DNA of 8,383 nt, from the NCBI GenBank assembly GCA_900551615.1, contig URWN01000049.1:1-8383 (forward strand), written 5' to 3'. Of the stretch, positions 1-5,327 are shown in pieces; position 1 is the first letter of the stretch, and each line of letters begins with the position of its first letter. Under the pieces are notes generated by a model that did no database searches, was not told where the DNA came from, and saw only the letters and a program-made list of their open reading frames with translations. The position numbers and the translations under genes were made by a program. This DNA comes from an uncultured Clostridium sp. Its GTDB lineage: Bacteria > Bacillota > Clostridia > TANB77 > CAG-508.

Positions 1-232
1 CGATATCCACTTGTGTACCATCATTTAAATCCGCTCTAATATCTAATTTAGATAACTTACCCTCTAAGGATAATGGCTCATTATCCTTATCTAAAAAAGT
101 TATATCTGTAAAACAGTTTTCATCATTTTTATTTAAAATTCCATTTAAAAAACTAAGTGTTAAATTCTTTCTTTTTTTATCTCCTAAAAGCTTTTTGAAG
201 TATAAGTCATTCAATCTATTAAAATTTTCCAT
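1..232 (-). CDS. Rpn/YhgA-like PD-(D/E)XK nuclease, N-terminal part
   Basis: Partial gene running off the left edge; 77 residues are visible from an ATG at 232, preceded by a good Shine-Dalgarno (GAAGGA about 8 nt upstream). It opens MENFNRLNDLYFKKLLGD, followed by a segment ITFLDKDNEPLSLEGKLSKL and then DIRADLNDGTQVDI. This order matches the N-terminus of the Rpn family (recombination-promoting nuclease/putative transposase, PDDEXK_2-like): a short 'FK.LLGD' helix, then the D of the PD-(D/E)XK core (D64), with the ExK strand expected just past the edge. Family members are metal-dependent DNA endonucleases thought to promote RecA-independent recombination; they are often multicopy in gut Firmicutes. 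Not recognised from this sequence: the intact C-terminus or whether the copy is functional. Confidence 0.72.
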   Translation of the reverse strand, partial: MENFNRLNDLYFKKLLGDKKRKNLTLSFLNGILNKNDENCFTDITFLDKDNEPLSLEGKLSKLDIRADLNDGTQVDI

Positions 233-262
233 GATAATATTCCTTCATTATCAATCATCTAT

Positions 263-268
263 ATTATA
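263..268 (-). promoter_or_regulatory. Putative -10 box for the Rpn-like gene
   Basis: A perfect TATAAT on the minus strand about 30 nt upstream of the ATG at 232. No good -35 is present at 16-18 bp; that position falls inside the end of the 33-bp inverted repeat, so the promoter may be weak or affected by that structure. Confidence 0.35.
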
Positions 269-280
269 ACACGGAAAAAT

Positions 281-359
281 ATCATAAATATAATAAACTG
301 CATTTTTAAAAGTCAAATATAAAACAACTTTTAAAAATGCAGTTTATTATATTTATGAT
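281..359 (-). terminator. Perfect 33-bp inverted repeat, probable terminator of the YvrJ operon
   Basis: Arms 281-313 and 327-359 are exact reverse complements (33 bp, no mismatch) around a 13-nt loop at 314-326. It lies 20 nt past the yvrJ stop in the direction of transcription, and the minus strand continues with an A and five Ts (275-280), as for a rho-independent terminator. It is much longer and more AT-rich than usual, so a small palindromic mobile element (MITE-like) or a double-function terminator/operator at the Rpn-like promoter is also possible. Confidence 0.6.
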
Positions 360-379
360 GAAGAAAACTTATATTTTTA

Positions 380-529
380 TTAATGATTGACCTGTTTAGC
401 TAAAGTTTCATTCATATGTCTTATACCTTCTTCTAAATTAGCCAAGTGTTTATCCATGCGAAATAACAAAAAACTTGCTACTACCATAGGAAAACCATAA
501 TTTGCTATATACGTAAAAATATATTCCAT
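380..529 (-). CDS. yvrJ: YvrJ family small membrane protein
   Basis: A 49-residue ORF with start ATG at 529 and SD AAGGTG about 6 nt upstream. The protein has a single hydrophobic segment (about residues 2-23, containing the NYGFPMVVASFLLFR stretch) followed by a charged, probably helical tail (MDKHLANLEEGI, residues 25-36). The pattern 'GFP.VV..fLL.R.e..l..L...I' is that of the YvrJ family, small Firmicutes proteins of unknown function. It is the last gene of the minus-strand sigma-factor cluster, which matches the usual neighbourhood of DUF1659 and DUF2922 genes. Topology and a holin-like or anchor role are guesses; only family membership is supported. Confidence 0.8.
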   Translation of the reverse strand: MEYIFTYIANYGFPMVVASFLLFRMDKHLANLEEGIRHMNETLAKQVNH

Positions 530-546
530 ATTATCACCTTAATTCT

Positions 547-1107
547 TTATTTCTCTAGAGATTTATTAATAAAAGCTAATGCTTTACGATAATTTTTGCT
601 TACAGCTTGTACAGATATATGCAATAGTTTTGCTACTTGTTTATATTTTAATCCTTTAAATACTACCAAAATAAAGACTTTATATTGTTTAGGTGGCAAT
701 TGATGAATAAGTTTCATTATATCTAATCTAGAAGAAATACTGTCTGCTAAATCCTCATCTACTGCCAATAAATCCCCAAATTCTTTTACTTCATCTTCAT
801 CATCTGTATTCATTTGAGCAGATAATGACACTTCATTTTGCCAAATACGCAAATATCTACGAAATAAAGTATGCACACCTTGATATACTTTTACTTTAGC
901 ATAACCGGCAAACGGCACACCTAAAGACTCATTAAAATCTTTAATTGCCTGATAAAAACTAATCACAGCTTCTTCATATGCCTCTTCTTGAATAGATATT
1001 AAATGATGTTGTCTAGAAGCACTATTTAATAAATTCTTATACTTATTTAATAATAACTGTATAGCATAATTATCTCCAGCTTTAGCTTTTATTAATAGTC
1101 TTTCCAT
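547..1107 (-). CDS. Sigma-70 family RNA polymerase sigma factor, YvrI-like
   Basis: A 186-residue protein with the two-domain layout of small alternative sigma factors. Residues about 5-90 are region 2 (AYEEAVISFYQAIKDFNE, then the DNA-melting/-10 part PFAGYAKVKVYQGVHTLFRR). An acidic linker (TDDEDEVKEFGD, 101-112) precedes region 4 at about 130-182, where LPPKQYKVFILVVFKGLKY leads into the helix-turn-helix QVAKLLHISVQAVSKNYRKA. It should direct RNA polymerase to a small regulon. The SD is weak (GAAAGAAG, about 9 nt before ATG). It follows DUF1659 after a hairpin terminator, so its level may be limited by read-through. No anti-sigma gene is visible. Unlike B. subtilis SigO/RsoA, regions 2 and 4 are in one polypeptide. 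Confidence 0.82.
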   Translation of the reverse strand: MERLLIKAKAGDNYAIQLLLNKYKNLLNSASRQHHLISIQEEAYEEAVISFYQAIKDFNESLGVPFAGYAKVKVYQGVHTLFRRYLRIWQNEVSLSAQMNTDDEDEVKEFGDLLAVDEDLADSISSRLDIMKLIHQLPPKQYKVFILVVFKGLKYKQVAKLLHISVQAVSKNYRKALAFINKSLEK

Positions 1108-1140
1108 CTAATCGTCTTCTTTCTATCATCAAGAGAATAA

Positions 1141-1176
1141 TTTAAAAGAAAAAGGGGTGACACGCACCCCTTTTTC
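1141..1176 (-). terminator. Intrinsic terminator/attenuator between DUF1659 and the sigma gene
   Basis: Perfect 12-bp stem, arms 1148-1159 (GAAAAAGGGGTG) and 1165-1176, with a 5-nt loop. In the minus direction it begins one base past the DUF1659 stop and ends in CTTTT. It sits inside the operon, upstream of the sigma gene, so it probably gives partial termination and high DUF1659/DUF2922 but low sigma output. Confidence 0.8.
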
Positions 1177-1177
1177 C

Positions 1178-1399
1178 TTATTCCACAGCGATTTCTGCTG
1201 TGTCCTGACGATTTACACTACCTAAATTATATTTTTGTAAGCCCGCTATTTTTTGACCGATATCTAAAATATCATCTTCTGATAAAGAAGGATTGATATA
1301 ACCGAAACTACGACTGCTATAACTAGCTTTACCTGTAGAAGTAGTACCTGTTTCTACTTTAATGATGATTTCACATTCTGCATTTTTCTTAACTGCCAT
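1178..1399 (-). CDS. DUF1659 domain-containing protein
   Basis: A 73-residue protein from an ATG with a strong AGGAGG SD. The sequence is MAVKKNAECEIIIKVETG, then a Ser/Thr-rich TSTGKASYSSRSFGYINPSL and a helical half SEDDILDIGQKIAGLQKY. This is the DUF1659 pattern: a predicted strand pair ending in 'R.f..in...' followed by 'd..l...g.ala.Lq'. Function is unknown; the family is almost always paired with DUF2922, as here (41 nt downstream of it), which suggests two partners of one small complex. No membrane segment or signal peptide. Confidence 0.82.
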   Translation of the reverse strand: MAVKKNAECEIIIKVETGTTSTGKASYSSRSFGYINPSLSEDDILDIGQKIAGLQKYNLGSVNRQDTAEIAVE

Positions 1400-1440
1400 A
1401 ATACATTCCTCCTAATAAACTATAAAATTATAAATTAAAC

Positions 1441-1659
1441 TTAAGCTAAAACATCTTGTGTAGTAGTTGTGATATATGCTTCTTTAATCGCTGTTGCTTT
1501 ATGATTATCTTTGATAATAGCCTGTGTATCAATCATTTTCTGCATGACTACATCGACTTCACTCTTTGTCAATTCATCTTTCGGGTCTGCTAAATTATAT
1601 TTAAAATCGTCTCCATTATCTAAAGTAAATACCATTGTTAATTTGCGTGTATCTGCCAT
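1441..1659 (-). CDS. DUF2922 domain-containing protein
   Basis: A 72-residue protein with ATG start at 1659 and SD AAGGAG 8-9 nt upstream. It reads MADTRKLTMVFTLDNGDDFKYNLADPKDELTKSEVD, followed by a helix (VVMQKMIDTQAI) and a last strand (KEAYITTTTQDVL). This is the DUF2922 signature: 'L.m.F....g....i.l.dpkd.Lt...v...M..ii'. Function is unknown. It is co-oriented with DUF1659 and likely co-transcribed with it, the sigma factor and YvrJ from a promoter upstream of 1742. Confidence 0.83.
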   Translation of the reverse strand: MADTRKLTMVFTLDNGDDFKYNLADPKDELTKSEVDVVMQKMIDTQAIIKDNHKATAIKEAYITTTTQDVLA

Positions 1660-1685
1660 TAAAAATCACTCCTTAATTTTAAAAT

Positions 1686-1742
1686 TTAAAAATACATCAT
1701 AGCTTTGATTGATAACATCTTTTGCCGCCGTTTCTTATTCAT
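1686..1742 (-). CDS. 18-residue basic leader-like ORF
   Basis: A tiny ORF, MNKKRRQKMLSIKAMMYF, whose ATG at 1742 has a very good SD (AAGGAG, 8 nt spacing). It ends 26 nt before the DUF2922 start. The first eight residues are strongly basic (KKRRQK). It is probably translated given the SD, either as a leader peptide or as a small functional protein. No family is recognised, and no attenuator structure is evident between it and DUF2922. Confidence 0.45.
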   Translation of the reverse strand: MNKKRRQKMLSIKAMMYF

Positions 1743-1825
1743 CTTATCAACTCCTTACACTTATTTACTTGCAACTTAGATGGCAAAAATCAACCCCTAA
1801 ATCAAAAAATTTTTTCTTAGCAAAT
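1743..1825 (-). promoter_or_regulatory. Leader/promoter region of the DUF2922-DUF1659-sigma-YvrJ operon
   Basis: The only untranslated space between the upstream terminator and the first ORF of this operon, so a promoter should lie here. On the minus strand it holds GGGGTTGATTTTTGCCATC, with TTGATT a possible -35, but no convincing -10 stands at 16-18 bp (best TAAATA at 20 bp). Use by the operon's own sigma factor would explain the poor consensus; this is speculative. Confidence 0.3.
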
Positions 1826-1869
1826 AAAAAAAGACAAACTATTATCCAAAATTACATAATAGTTTGCCT
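1826..1869 (-). terminator. Rho-independent terminator of the DUF2589/peptidase operon
   Basis: Arms 1832-1845 and 1856-1869 pair over 14 bp with a single G-U, around a 10-nt loop. On the minus strand the stem is followed directly by a run of Ts (complement of 1826-1832). It begins about 30 nt past the stop of the cysteine-peptidase gene and insulates the two minus-strand operons. Confidence 0.85.
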
Positions 1870-1900
1870 TTCGCTATATGTGCAGTTATGAATGAATTTT

Positions 1901-2515
1901 TTATTCTATTTTAGTCTTAATTAATAAACCTGAAAAATCATAATCTATTTCATTTAAGTCTTTCCAACCACCTTTAGGACTATTAGAATCAATAACTTGT
2001 ATTTTTCCTTCTTTATTTTTTTTAGTTAACATATAATGTAACGCTACTAAAGATTCAGCATTTTCATAAATCCAACCTTTAGGCATATAAATACCTATTC
2101 CATATTTTTCTGAAGGCACTAAAACATCTGTTAACTTTTTATCTATATCTTTAAATTTTAAAGGCTCATTATCTATCTGTGCTTCTATTATATCCGATTT
2201 CCATTTACTTTCTACTTTATTTACTTTATCCTTAATGCCATCAGAAGTTTTTAAGCAATATAAATTAAAATCTATATCTCTCCCCATATCTTTAACTATA
2301 TCTTTTAAATACTCTACTATTTTATTAGGATGTGAACCTTCTGCTTCTTTAAATTTTATGTTCGCATATATTTCATTTATTTTTTCATATATCTTCTCAT
2401 CATTTTTCTCTAACATTTTTTCTTCTAAATCCATTTTCAATAAATAATAGTATGTAGCACATGCTCCACATGTAGGACCTTTTTGACCAGGTAAATTATC
2501 ATAAAATTTTTCCAT
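1901..2515 (-). CDS. Papain/C39-like cysteine peptidase, putative
   Basis: A 204-residue protein with ATG at 2515 and SD AAAGGAG. The N-terminus carries LPGQKGPTCGACATYYYLLK: Q11 as a possible oxyanion glutamine and C16 at the start of a helix, the arrangement seen in papain-fold and C39-like peptidases. Near the C-terminus, SLVALHYMLTKKNKEG then KIQVIDSNSPKGGW gives the expected H160 and D176 on consecutive strands. The middle (30-130) is Lys/Glu-rich and helical and matches nothing I recognise. There is no signal peptide or membrane segment, so it probably acts in the cytoplasm. It ends the operon with two DUF2589 proteins, which are candidate substrates or partners. Without the triad confirmed by structure, a non-peptidase member of the fold remains possible. 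Confidence 0.6.
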   Translation of the reverse strand: MEKFYDNLPGQKGPTCGACATYYYLLKMDLEEKMLEKNDEKIYEKINEIYANIKFKEAEGSHPNKIVEYLKDIVKDMGRDIDFNLYCLKTSDGIKDKVNKVESKWKSDIIEAQIDNEPLKFKDIDKKLTDVLVPSEKYGIGIYMPKGWIYENAESLVALHYMLTKKNKEGKIQVIDSNSPKGGWKDLNEIDYDFSGLLIKTKIE

Positions 2516-2530
2516 AGTAAAACACTCCTT

Positions 2531-2797
2531 TTATAAGTAATTTGGTTTTCGTTTAAAACCTAAATGATAAACACTATATTGCATTACAACTTGATGTTCT
2601 CCAATATTTAAAATAAAAAAATTACGTTCTATACCAATTATTTTTCCTTTAGGATATTCAGTAAGACATCTATTTAACAAATCTATTTGTTTTTGTATAG
2701 TTCGTTCATCTGTTGCTTTTTCTGGATTATTATTACCAATAACTATACGCTTTACATAACCTACTGATGATATATCAAATACTTCTTTATTTCTCAT
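2531..2797 (-). CDS. Hypothetical protein, 88 aa, in the DUF2589 operon
   Basis: Not recognised. A compact soluble-looking protein: an N-terminal strand VGYVKRIVIGN, a helix with conserved-looking TIQKQIDLLNRCLTEYPKG (residues 33-51), and a strand-rich C-terminus (KIIGIERNFFILNIGEHQVV then YSVYHLGFKRKP). No Cys pairs, signal peptide or membrane helix. The start has only a weak SD (AAAAAGAG directly before ATG), but the reading frame is closed just upstream and the spacing to the DUF2589 gene is 22 nt, so translation may rely on coupling. It lies 15 nt upstream of the peptidase gene. Small size and position suggest an adaptor, chaperone or inhibitor for a neighbour; this is only a guess. Confidence 0.65.
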   Translation of the reverse strand: MRNKEVFDISSVGYVKRIVIGNNNPEKATDERTIQKQIDLLNRCLTEYPKGKIIGIERNFFILNIGEHQVVMQYSVYHLGFKRKPNYL

Positions 2798-2819
2798 CTC
2801 TTTTTATTCACTAATAATT

Positions 2820-3515
2820 TTATTTTTTAGTTACATTACTATTAGTTGTACTTCCAGAATTAGTAGTATTATTATTTCTATTATTTATATTTTCATTCTT
2901 ATTATTTTTATTATCTATTGTTTTTTCTTCTAAATTATTTGCTTTTGTTATCGGAGTAATAGCTGTTGCTACTATATCTAATACTCTAGATAATCCTTCT
3001 GGTAAATCGCCTTGGCTTGCATGAATTTGCACATGATATTTAGCAGAATTATCACTAGAACGAGTATTTTCTTTATGACTAGAAATTGAACCTTTAATTT
3101 TCACATCCATATGAAATGGTCCAATCTTTAGACCTGCATTGGCTTCTAATTCCCCTTTTTTATCATCAATTTCTTTACTACTTTCAGAAGATTTTACTTC
3201 CATATCAAAACTTACATCTACATCATCAATAGCTAATGCTGGTACTTTTACTACGGCTAATAATGGAACATTTAAATCTACATCTTCCATTTTAGGATTT
3301 CCATTTTCATCGTTGATAGCTCGCTTAAAACTAAAATTTACAGTTTGTGCTGTCAATCTTCCTTGTTCATCAGCTGTCATACACACATTAGTAATAAAAT
3401 CTGATGTTGCTCTAGCCAACATAGTTTGTGCATCACATGCTGCTTTTAATGGCCCCCCAATTAACGAGCTCATATCCAAGCCACCGAATTGCTCAGACAT
3501 TTTCTCTAAAGACAT
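2820..3515 (-). CDS. DUF2589 domain-containing protein with Asn-rich tail
   Basis: A 231-residue protein. The ATG at 3515 is chosen because AAGGAG lies 8 nt upstream; an in-frame GTG at 3524 overlaps that SD and is unlikely. The family hallmarks are SLIGGPLKAACDAQTMLARATSDFI (residues 17-41), then QTVNFSFKRAINDENGNP, the strand pair DLNVPLLAVVKVPALAIDDV and VSFDMEVKSSES, and the C-terminal KYHVQIHASQGDLPEGLSRVLDIV (160-183). DUF2589 proteins are beta-rich cytoplasmic proteins of unknown function. Here residues about 196-231 form a low-complexity Asn/Thr/Ser/Lys tail, probably disordered. No signal peptide. A second, divergent DUF2589-like gene precedes it by 21 nt, suggesting a two-subunit assembly. 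Confidence 0.8.
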   Translation of the reverse strand: MSLEKMSEQFGGLDMSSLIGGPLKAACDAQTMLARATSDFITNVCMTADEQGRLTAQTVNFSFKRAINDENGNPKMEDVDLNVPLLAVVKVPALAIDDVDVSFDMEVKSSESSKEIDDKKGELEANAGLKIGPFHMDVKIKGSISSHKENTRSSDNSAKYHVQIHASQGDLPEGLSRVLDIVATAITPITKANNLEEKTIDNKNNKNENINNRNNNTTNSGSTTNSNVTKK

Positions 3516-3536
3516 ATAAATCACTCCTTATATTTA

Positions 3537-4115
3537 TTAAGGCACCATACGTATCATCATATCATTTACCCTCATGATACCTTCTGGTGGCTCTTTATTT
3601 ATAAATTCAATTTCAACATGAATACTATTTGTATCTTCTGTATTAGCAAAAACATTTGTAATAATTTGTTTTTTGTTTTGATTTTTTCTAAGCAAATTAG
3701 TCAATACTTTTTCGTTGGCAGTTTTATTTTTTCCATCTATCGTTGTTTTATTATTTTCAACTTCTTTTTTGCCAAAATCTACTAATTTCACATCAAAATC
3801 CATTTTCACTTTTTTCATAGCTAATGAATTCTGTGGTACCAAGCAAAATGCTGGAATTTCAATTATTTTATATTCATCTAATACTTGCTCTATTTTTATA
3901 TCATTTTTATCACTATTTTGTGCATTCTTTTCTTGTTCATTAATGACATCAGTTTTAGCACTAGGAATTTTTATCTTTAACATTAAAGGATTTCCATCTT
4001 TATCAAAATATTTACTCATTAATGCCAAATGTTGATTTTGTGTCAATTCTTGAGATTTTATGACAGCCCCTTGAAGACTACTTATTAATTCATCAAAAGC
4101 TTGAAAATCTGACAT
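3537..4115 (-). CDS. Divergent DUF2589-like protein
   Basis: A 192-residue protein, first gene of the minus-strand operon, with AGGAGG SD. It has the same order of elements as the downstream DUF2589 protein but poorly conserved: an N-terminal helix (DELISSLQGAVIKSQELTQN), YFDKDGNPLMLKIKIP, the central pair EIPAFCLVPQNSLAMKKVKM followed by DFDVKLVDFGKK (residues 106-117), and a C-terminal SIHVEIEFINKEPPEGIMRVND that parallels HVQIHASQGDLPEGLSRVLD of its neighbour. The 'PLLaiv.iP.l.i..v.v.F' core is degenerate. Two Lys/Asn-rich loops (58-75 and 118-150) are probably disordered. No export signal. It probably assembles with its paralogue. Assignment rests on this pattern match, not on a search. 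Confidence 0.68.
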   Translation of the reverse strand: MSDFQAFDELISSLQGAVIKSQELTQNQHLALMSKYFDKDGNPLMLKIKIPSAKTDVINEQEKNAQNSDKNDIKIEQVLDEYKIIEIPAFCLVPQNSLAMKKVKMDFDVKLVDFGKKEVENNKTTIDGKNKTANEKVLTNLLRKNQNKKQIITNVFANTEDTNSIHVEIEFINKEPPEGIMRVNDMMIRMVP

Positions 4116-4204
4116 ATTTTTTACCTCCTTTTATTTTTATCATAATACATATTAATATATTTTTTTAGTGCTATTATTCACTGCTTATCTTCCTTAAAAA
4201 TTAT

Positions 4205-4228
4205 GTCATAAAAAATACATTTTATGAC
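4205..4228. promoter_or_regulatory. Operator-like palindrome GTCATAAAA-N6-TTTTATGAC
   Basis: Two perfect 9-bp inverted arms with a 6-bp centre, in the divergent intergenic region between the DUF2589 operon and the LuxR-type regulator. The right half (TACATTTTATGAC) recurs with one change upstream of the LytTR gene at 5254-5266. A TATAAT (4235-4240) follows 6 bp to the right. The symmetric placement suits control of both divergent operons by a dimeric regulator; which one is unknown. Confidence 0.5.
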
Positions 4229-4234
4229 TATATT

Positions 4235-4240
4235 TATAAT
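4235..4240 (+). promoter_or_regulatory. Candidate -10 box for the plus-strand operon
   Basis: An exact TATAAT 55 nt upstream of the regulator's ATG. No -35 match at 16-18 bp; that position lies within the palindrome 4205-4228, as expected for an activator-dependent promoter. The surroundings are almost pure A/T, so chance occurrence is likely enough to keep confidence low. Confidence 0.3.
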
Positions 4241-4294
4241 AATAAAAAAAATATATATATTATTTATTTATAAGAATATATAGAAGGTGTTATC

Positions 4295-4906
4295 ATGACA
4301 AAATATTATATTGTTGATGGAAATAAACCTTTACTCCAAATAGGTATATCCAATTTAATATCCAATAATCTTCCTAATTTAAAATTATTAAGTACTCCAG
4401 ACTATAAAATTTCATTATTATTAATTTTATGCATTGATAGCTTATCTAATAGTCAAAAATACTTATTAAAATACCAAGATTATTCTAATTTACATACTCT
4501 AATTCTATATAGTGAAGCTGATAACAATTTAAATTTATCAACATACTTAATTAATTGTTCTTGTATTTTAAAAGACTCCATTTCTTTTCAAGACTTACTA
4601 AATTGTCTTCAATTAATCGAACATAACATATTCTTTAGTGATAAAAATATCTTTTCTCATTTAAAACAACAATTAAAATCCTATAATTCGTTAAATGCTT
4701 CTCTATCCCAATTAAATATTAAACATAAGCCTACATATAAAGAATTAACTATTGCCAAATTTATTCTTTGTGGACTAGATAATAAGGCTATAGCACATGA
4801 ACTCAATCTATCTTTTGGAACTATAAAAAATACAATTTCTTTAATTTTAGAAAAATATAATTTCCACAATCGCTCTCAAATTATATCATTATTATTTTTT
4901 CAATAA
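4295..4906 (+). CDS. Atypical NarL/LuxR-type response regulator
   Basis: A 203-residue protein with SD GAAGGTG and ATG at 4295. The N-terminal about 115 residues have the outline of a receiver domain (YYIVDGNKPLLQIGISNLI, strand LLILCIDSL, strand LHTLILYSEAD, then CILKDSISFQDLLNCLQLIE). It is degenerate: only one acidic residue (D8) stands in the acidic pocket, with D48 as possible phospho-acceptor and K93 as possible conserved Lys. Residues about 146-200 form a LuxR-type HTH: PTYKELTIAKFILCGLDN, AIAHELNLSFGTIKNTISLI, LEKYNFHNRSQIISLL. No histidine kinase is nearby, so it may be phosphorylation-independent or served by an orphan kinase. It opens the plus-strand set and is divergent from the DUF2589 operon, a likely target. 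Confidence 0.78.
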   Translation: MTKYYIVDGNKPLLQIGISNLISNNLPNLKLLSTPDYKISLLLILCIDSLSNSQKYLLKYQDYSNLHTLILYSEADNNLNLSTYLINCSCILKDSISFQDLLNCLQLIEHNIFFSDKNIFSHLKQQLKSYNSLNASLSQLNIKHKPTYKELTIAKFILCGLDNKAIAHELNLSFGTIKNTISLILEKYNFHNRSQIISLLFFQ

Positions 4907-4929
4907 AATTATAGAAAGGATTAAATTTT

Positions 4930-5208
4930 ATGCAAAAAATTTGTCTTTACTGCCACACTTCTTTTTCAACACAAAAGAAACATCAAATTTATTGCTGTCA
5001 CCAATGTCAAAAAAAAGGCTATAAACAAATTTATTATAAACGCAAAATTAATAATGATATTGATTCTAATAAACTATTAATCAGACAATTCTATTGTGCT
5101 AAATGTCATACATTAGTTTTAATTTATAATATTAAAGATAGACGAACTAAATTTTGTAGTCCCCACTGTGAAAAACTTTATTGGAAACATCATAATAAAT
5201 GTTCATAA
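4930..5208 (+). CDS. Small protein with two zinc-finger-like Cys clusters
   Basis: A 92-residue protein, SD AAAGGA, 23 nt after the LuxR-type regulator. It contains two similar treble-clef/zinc-ribbon-like units. Unit one is C5-x2-C8 followed by C22/C23 and C26 (CLYCHTSFSTQ then YCCHQCQKKGYK). Unit two is C56-x2-C59 followed by C76 and C80 (FYCAKCHTL then KFCSPHCEKLYWKH). Each half ends in a basic helix, the usual form of FCS/MYM-like fingers that bind nucleic acid or protein. It is strongly basic overall. It sits between two transcription regulators and may be a third regulatory factor; a role is not established. No wider family is recognised. Confidence 0.68.
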   Translation: MQKICLYCHTSFSTQKKHQIYCCHQCQKKGYKQIYYKRKINNDIDSNKLLIRQFYCAKCHTLVLIYNIKDRRTKFCSPHCEKLYWKHHNKCS

Positions 5209-5242
5209 TAAAAATAATAACTTAATATAATTTATATTTTAT

Positions 5243-5266
5243 GCATAAAAATTTACATTCTATGAC
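5243..5266 (+). promoter_or_regulatory. Second copy of the TACATTYTATGAC motif
   Basis: GCATAAAAA-TT-TACATTCTATGAC resembles the palindrome at 4205-4228: 12 of 13 bases of the right half are identical and the left half keeps CATAAAAA with a one-base shift. It lies 61 nt upstream of the LytTR regulator's ATG and overlaps the proposed -35. Partial likeness to LytTR sites (ACxGTT-type) is weak, so the binding protein is undetermined. Confidence 0.48.
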
Positions 5267-5291
5267 AAAATATACCTCATTTGTATATATT
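5262..5291 (+). promoter_or_regulatory. Putative promoter of the LytTR-muramidase-lectin-nuclease operon
   Basis: ATGACA (5262-5267, five of six matches to TTGACA), 18 bp, then TATATT (5286-5291, five of six to TATAAT). It would start transcription near 5298, about 30 nt before the ATG at 5328. The -35 forms the end of the shared motif, so a bound protein would control it directly. Confidence 0.42.
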
Positions 5292-5327
5292 TTGATAAGC
5301 TAATAATAAAAGAATAGGGTGATTTTT

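Noticed and set aside
1511..1891. Two plus-strand ORFs of about 60 aa (1511-1702 and 1709-1891)
   Set aside because: They run across DUF2922, the small leader ORF and the terminator stem on the opposite strand; no SD and no recognisable protein features.
2235..2447. 70-aa plus-strand ORF rich in Phe/Ile/Ser
   Set aside because: Shadow of the peptidase gene, no SD.
3139..3519. 126-aa plus-strand ORF opposite the DUF2589 gene
   Set aside because: Lies wholly antisense to a gene with clear family motifs and has low-complexity Ser/Phe-rich translation typical of a shadow frame.
3715..4035. 106-aa plus-strand hydrophobic ORF
   Set aside because: Antisense to the first DUF2589-like gene; the Phe/Leu/Ser richness mirrors Lys/Asn-rich codons on the other strand and there is no SD.
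4048..4060. TTTTATGAC half-site within the first DUF2589-like gene
   Set aside because: Encodes conserved-frame residues (AVIKSQ on the minus strand) and lacks the paired half, so it is taken as chance.
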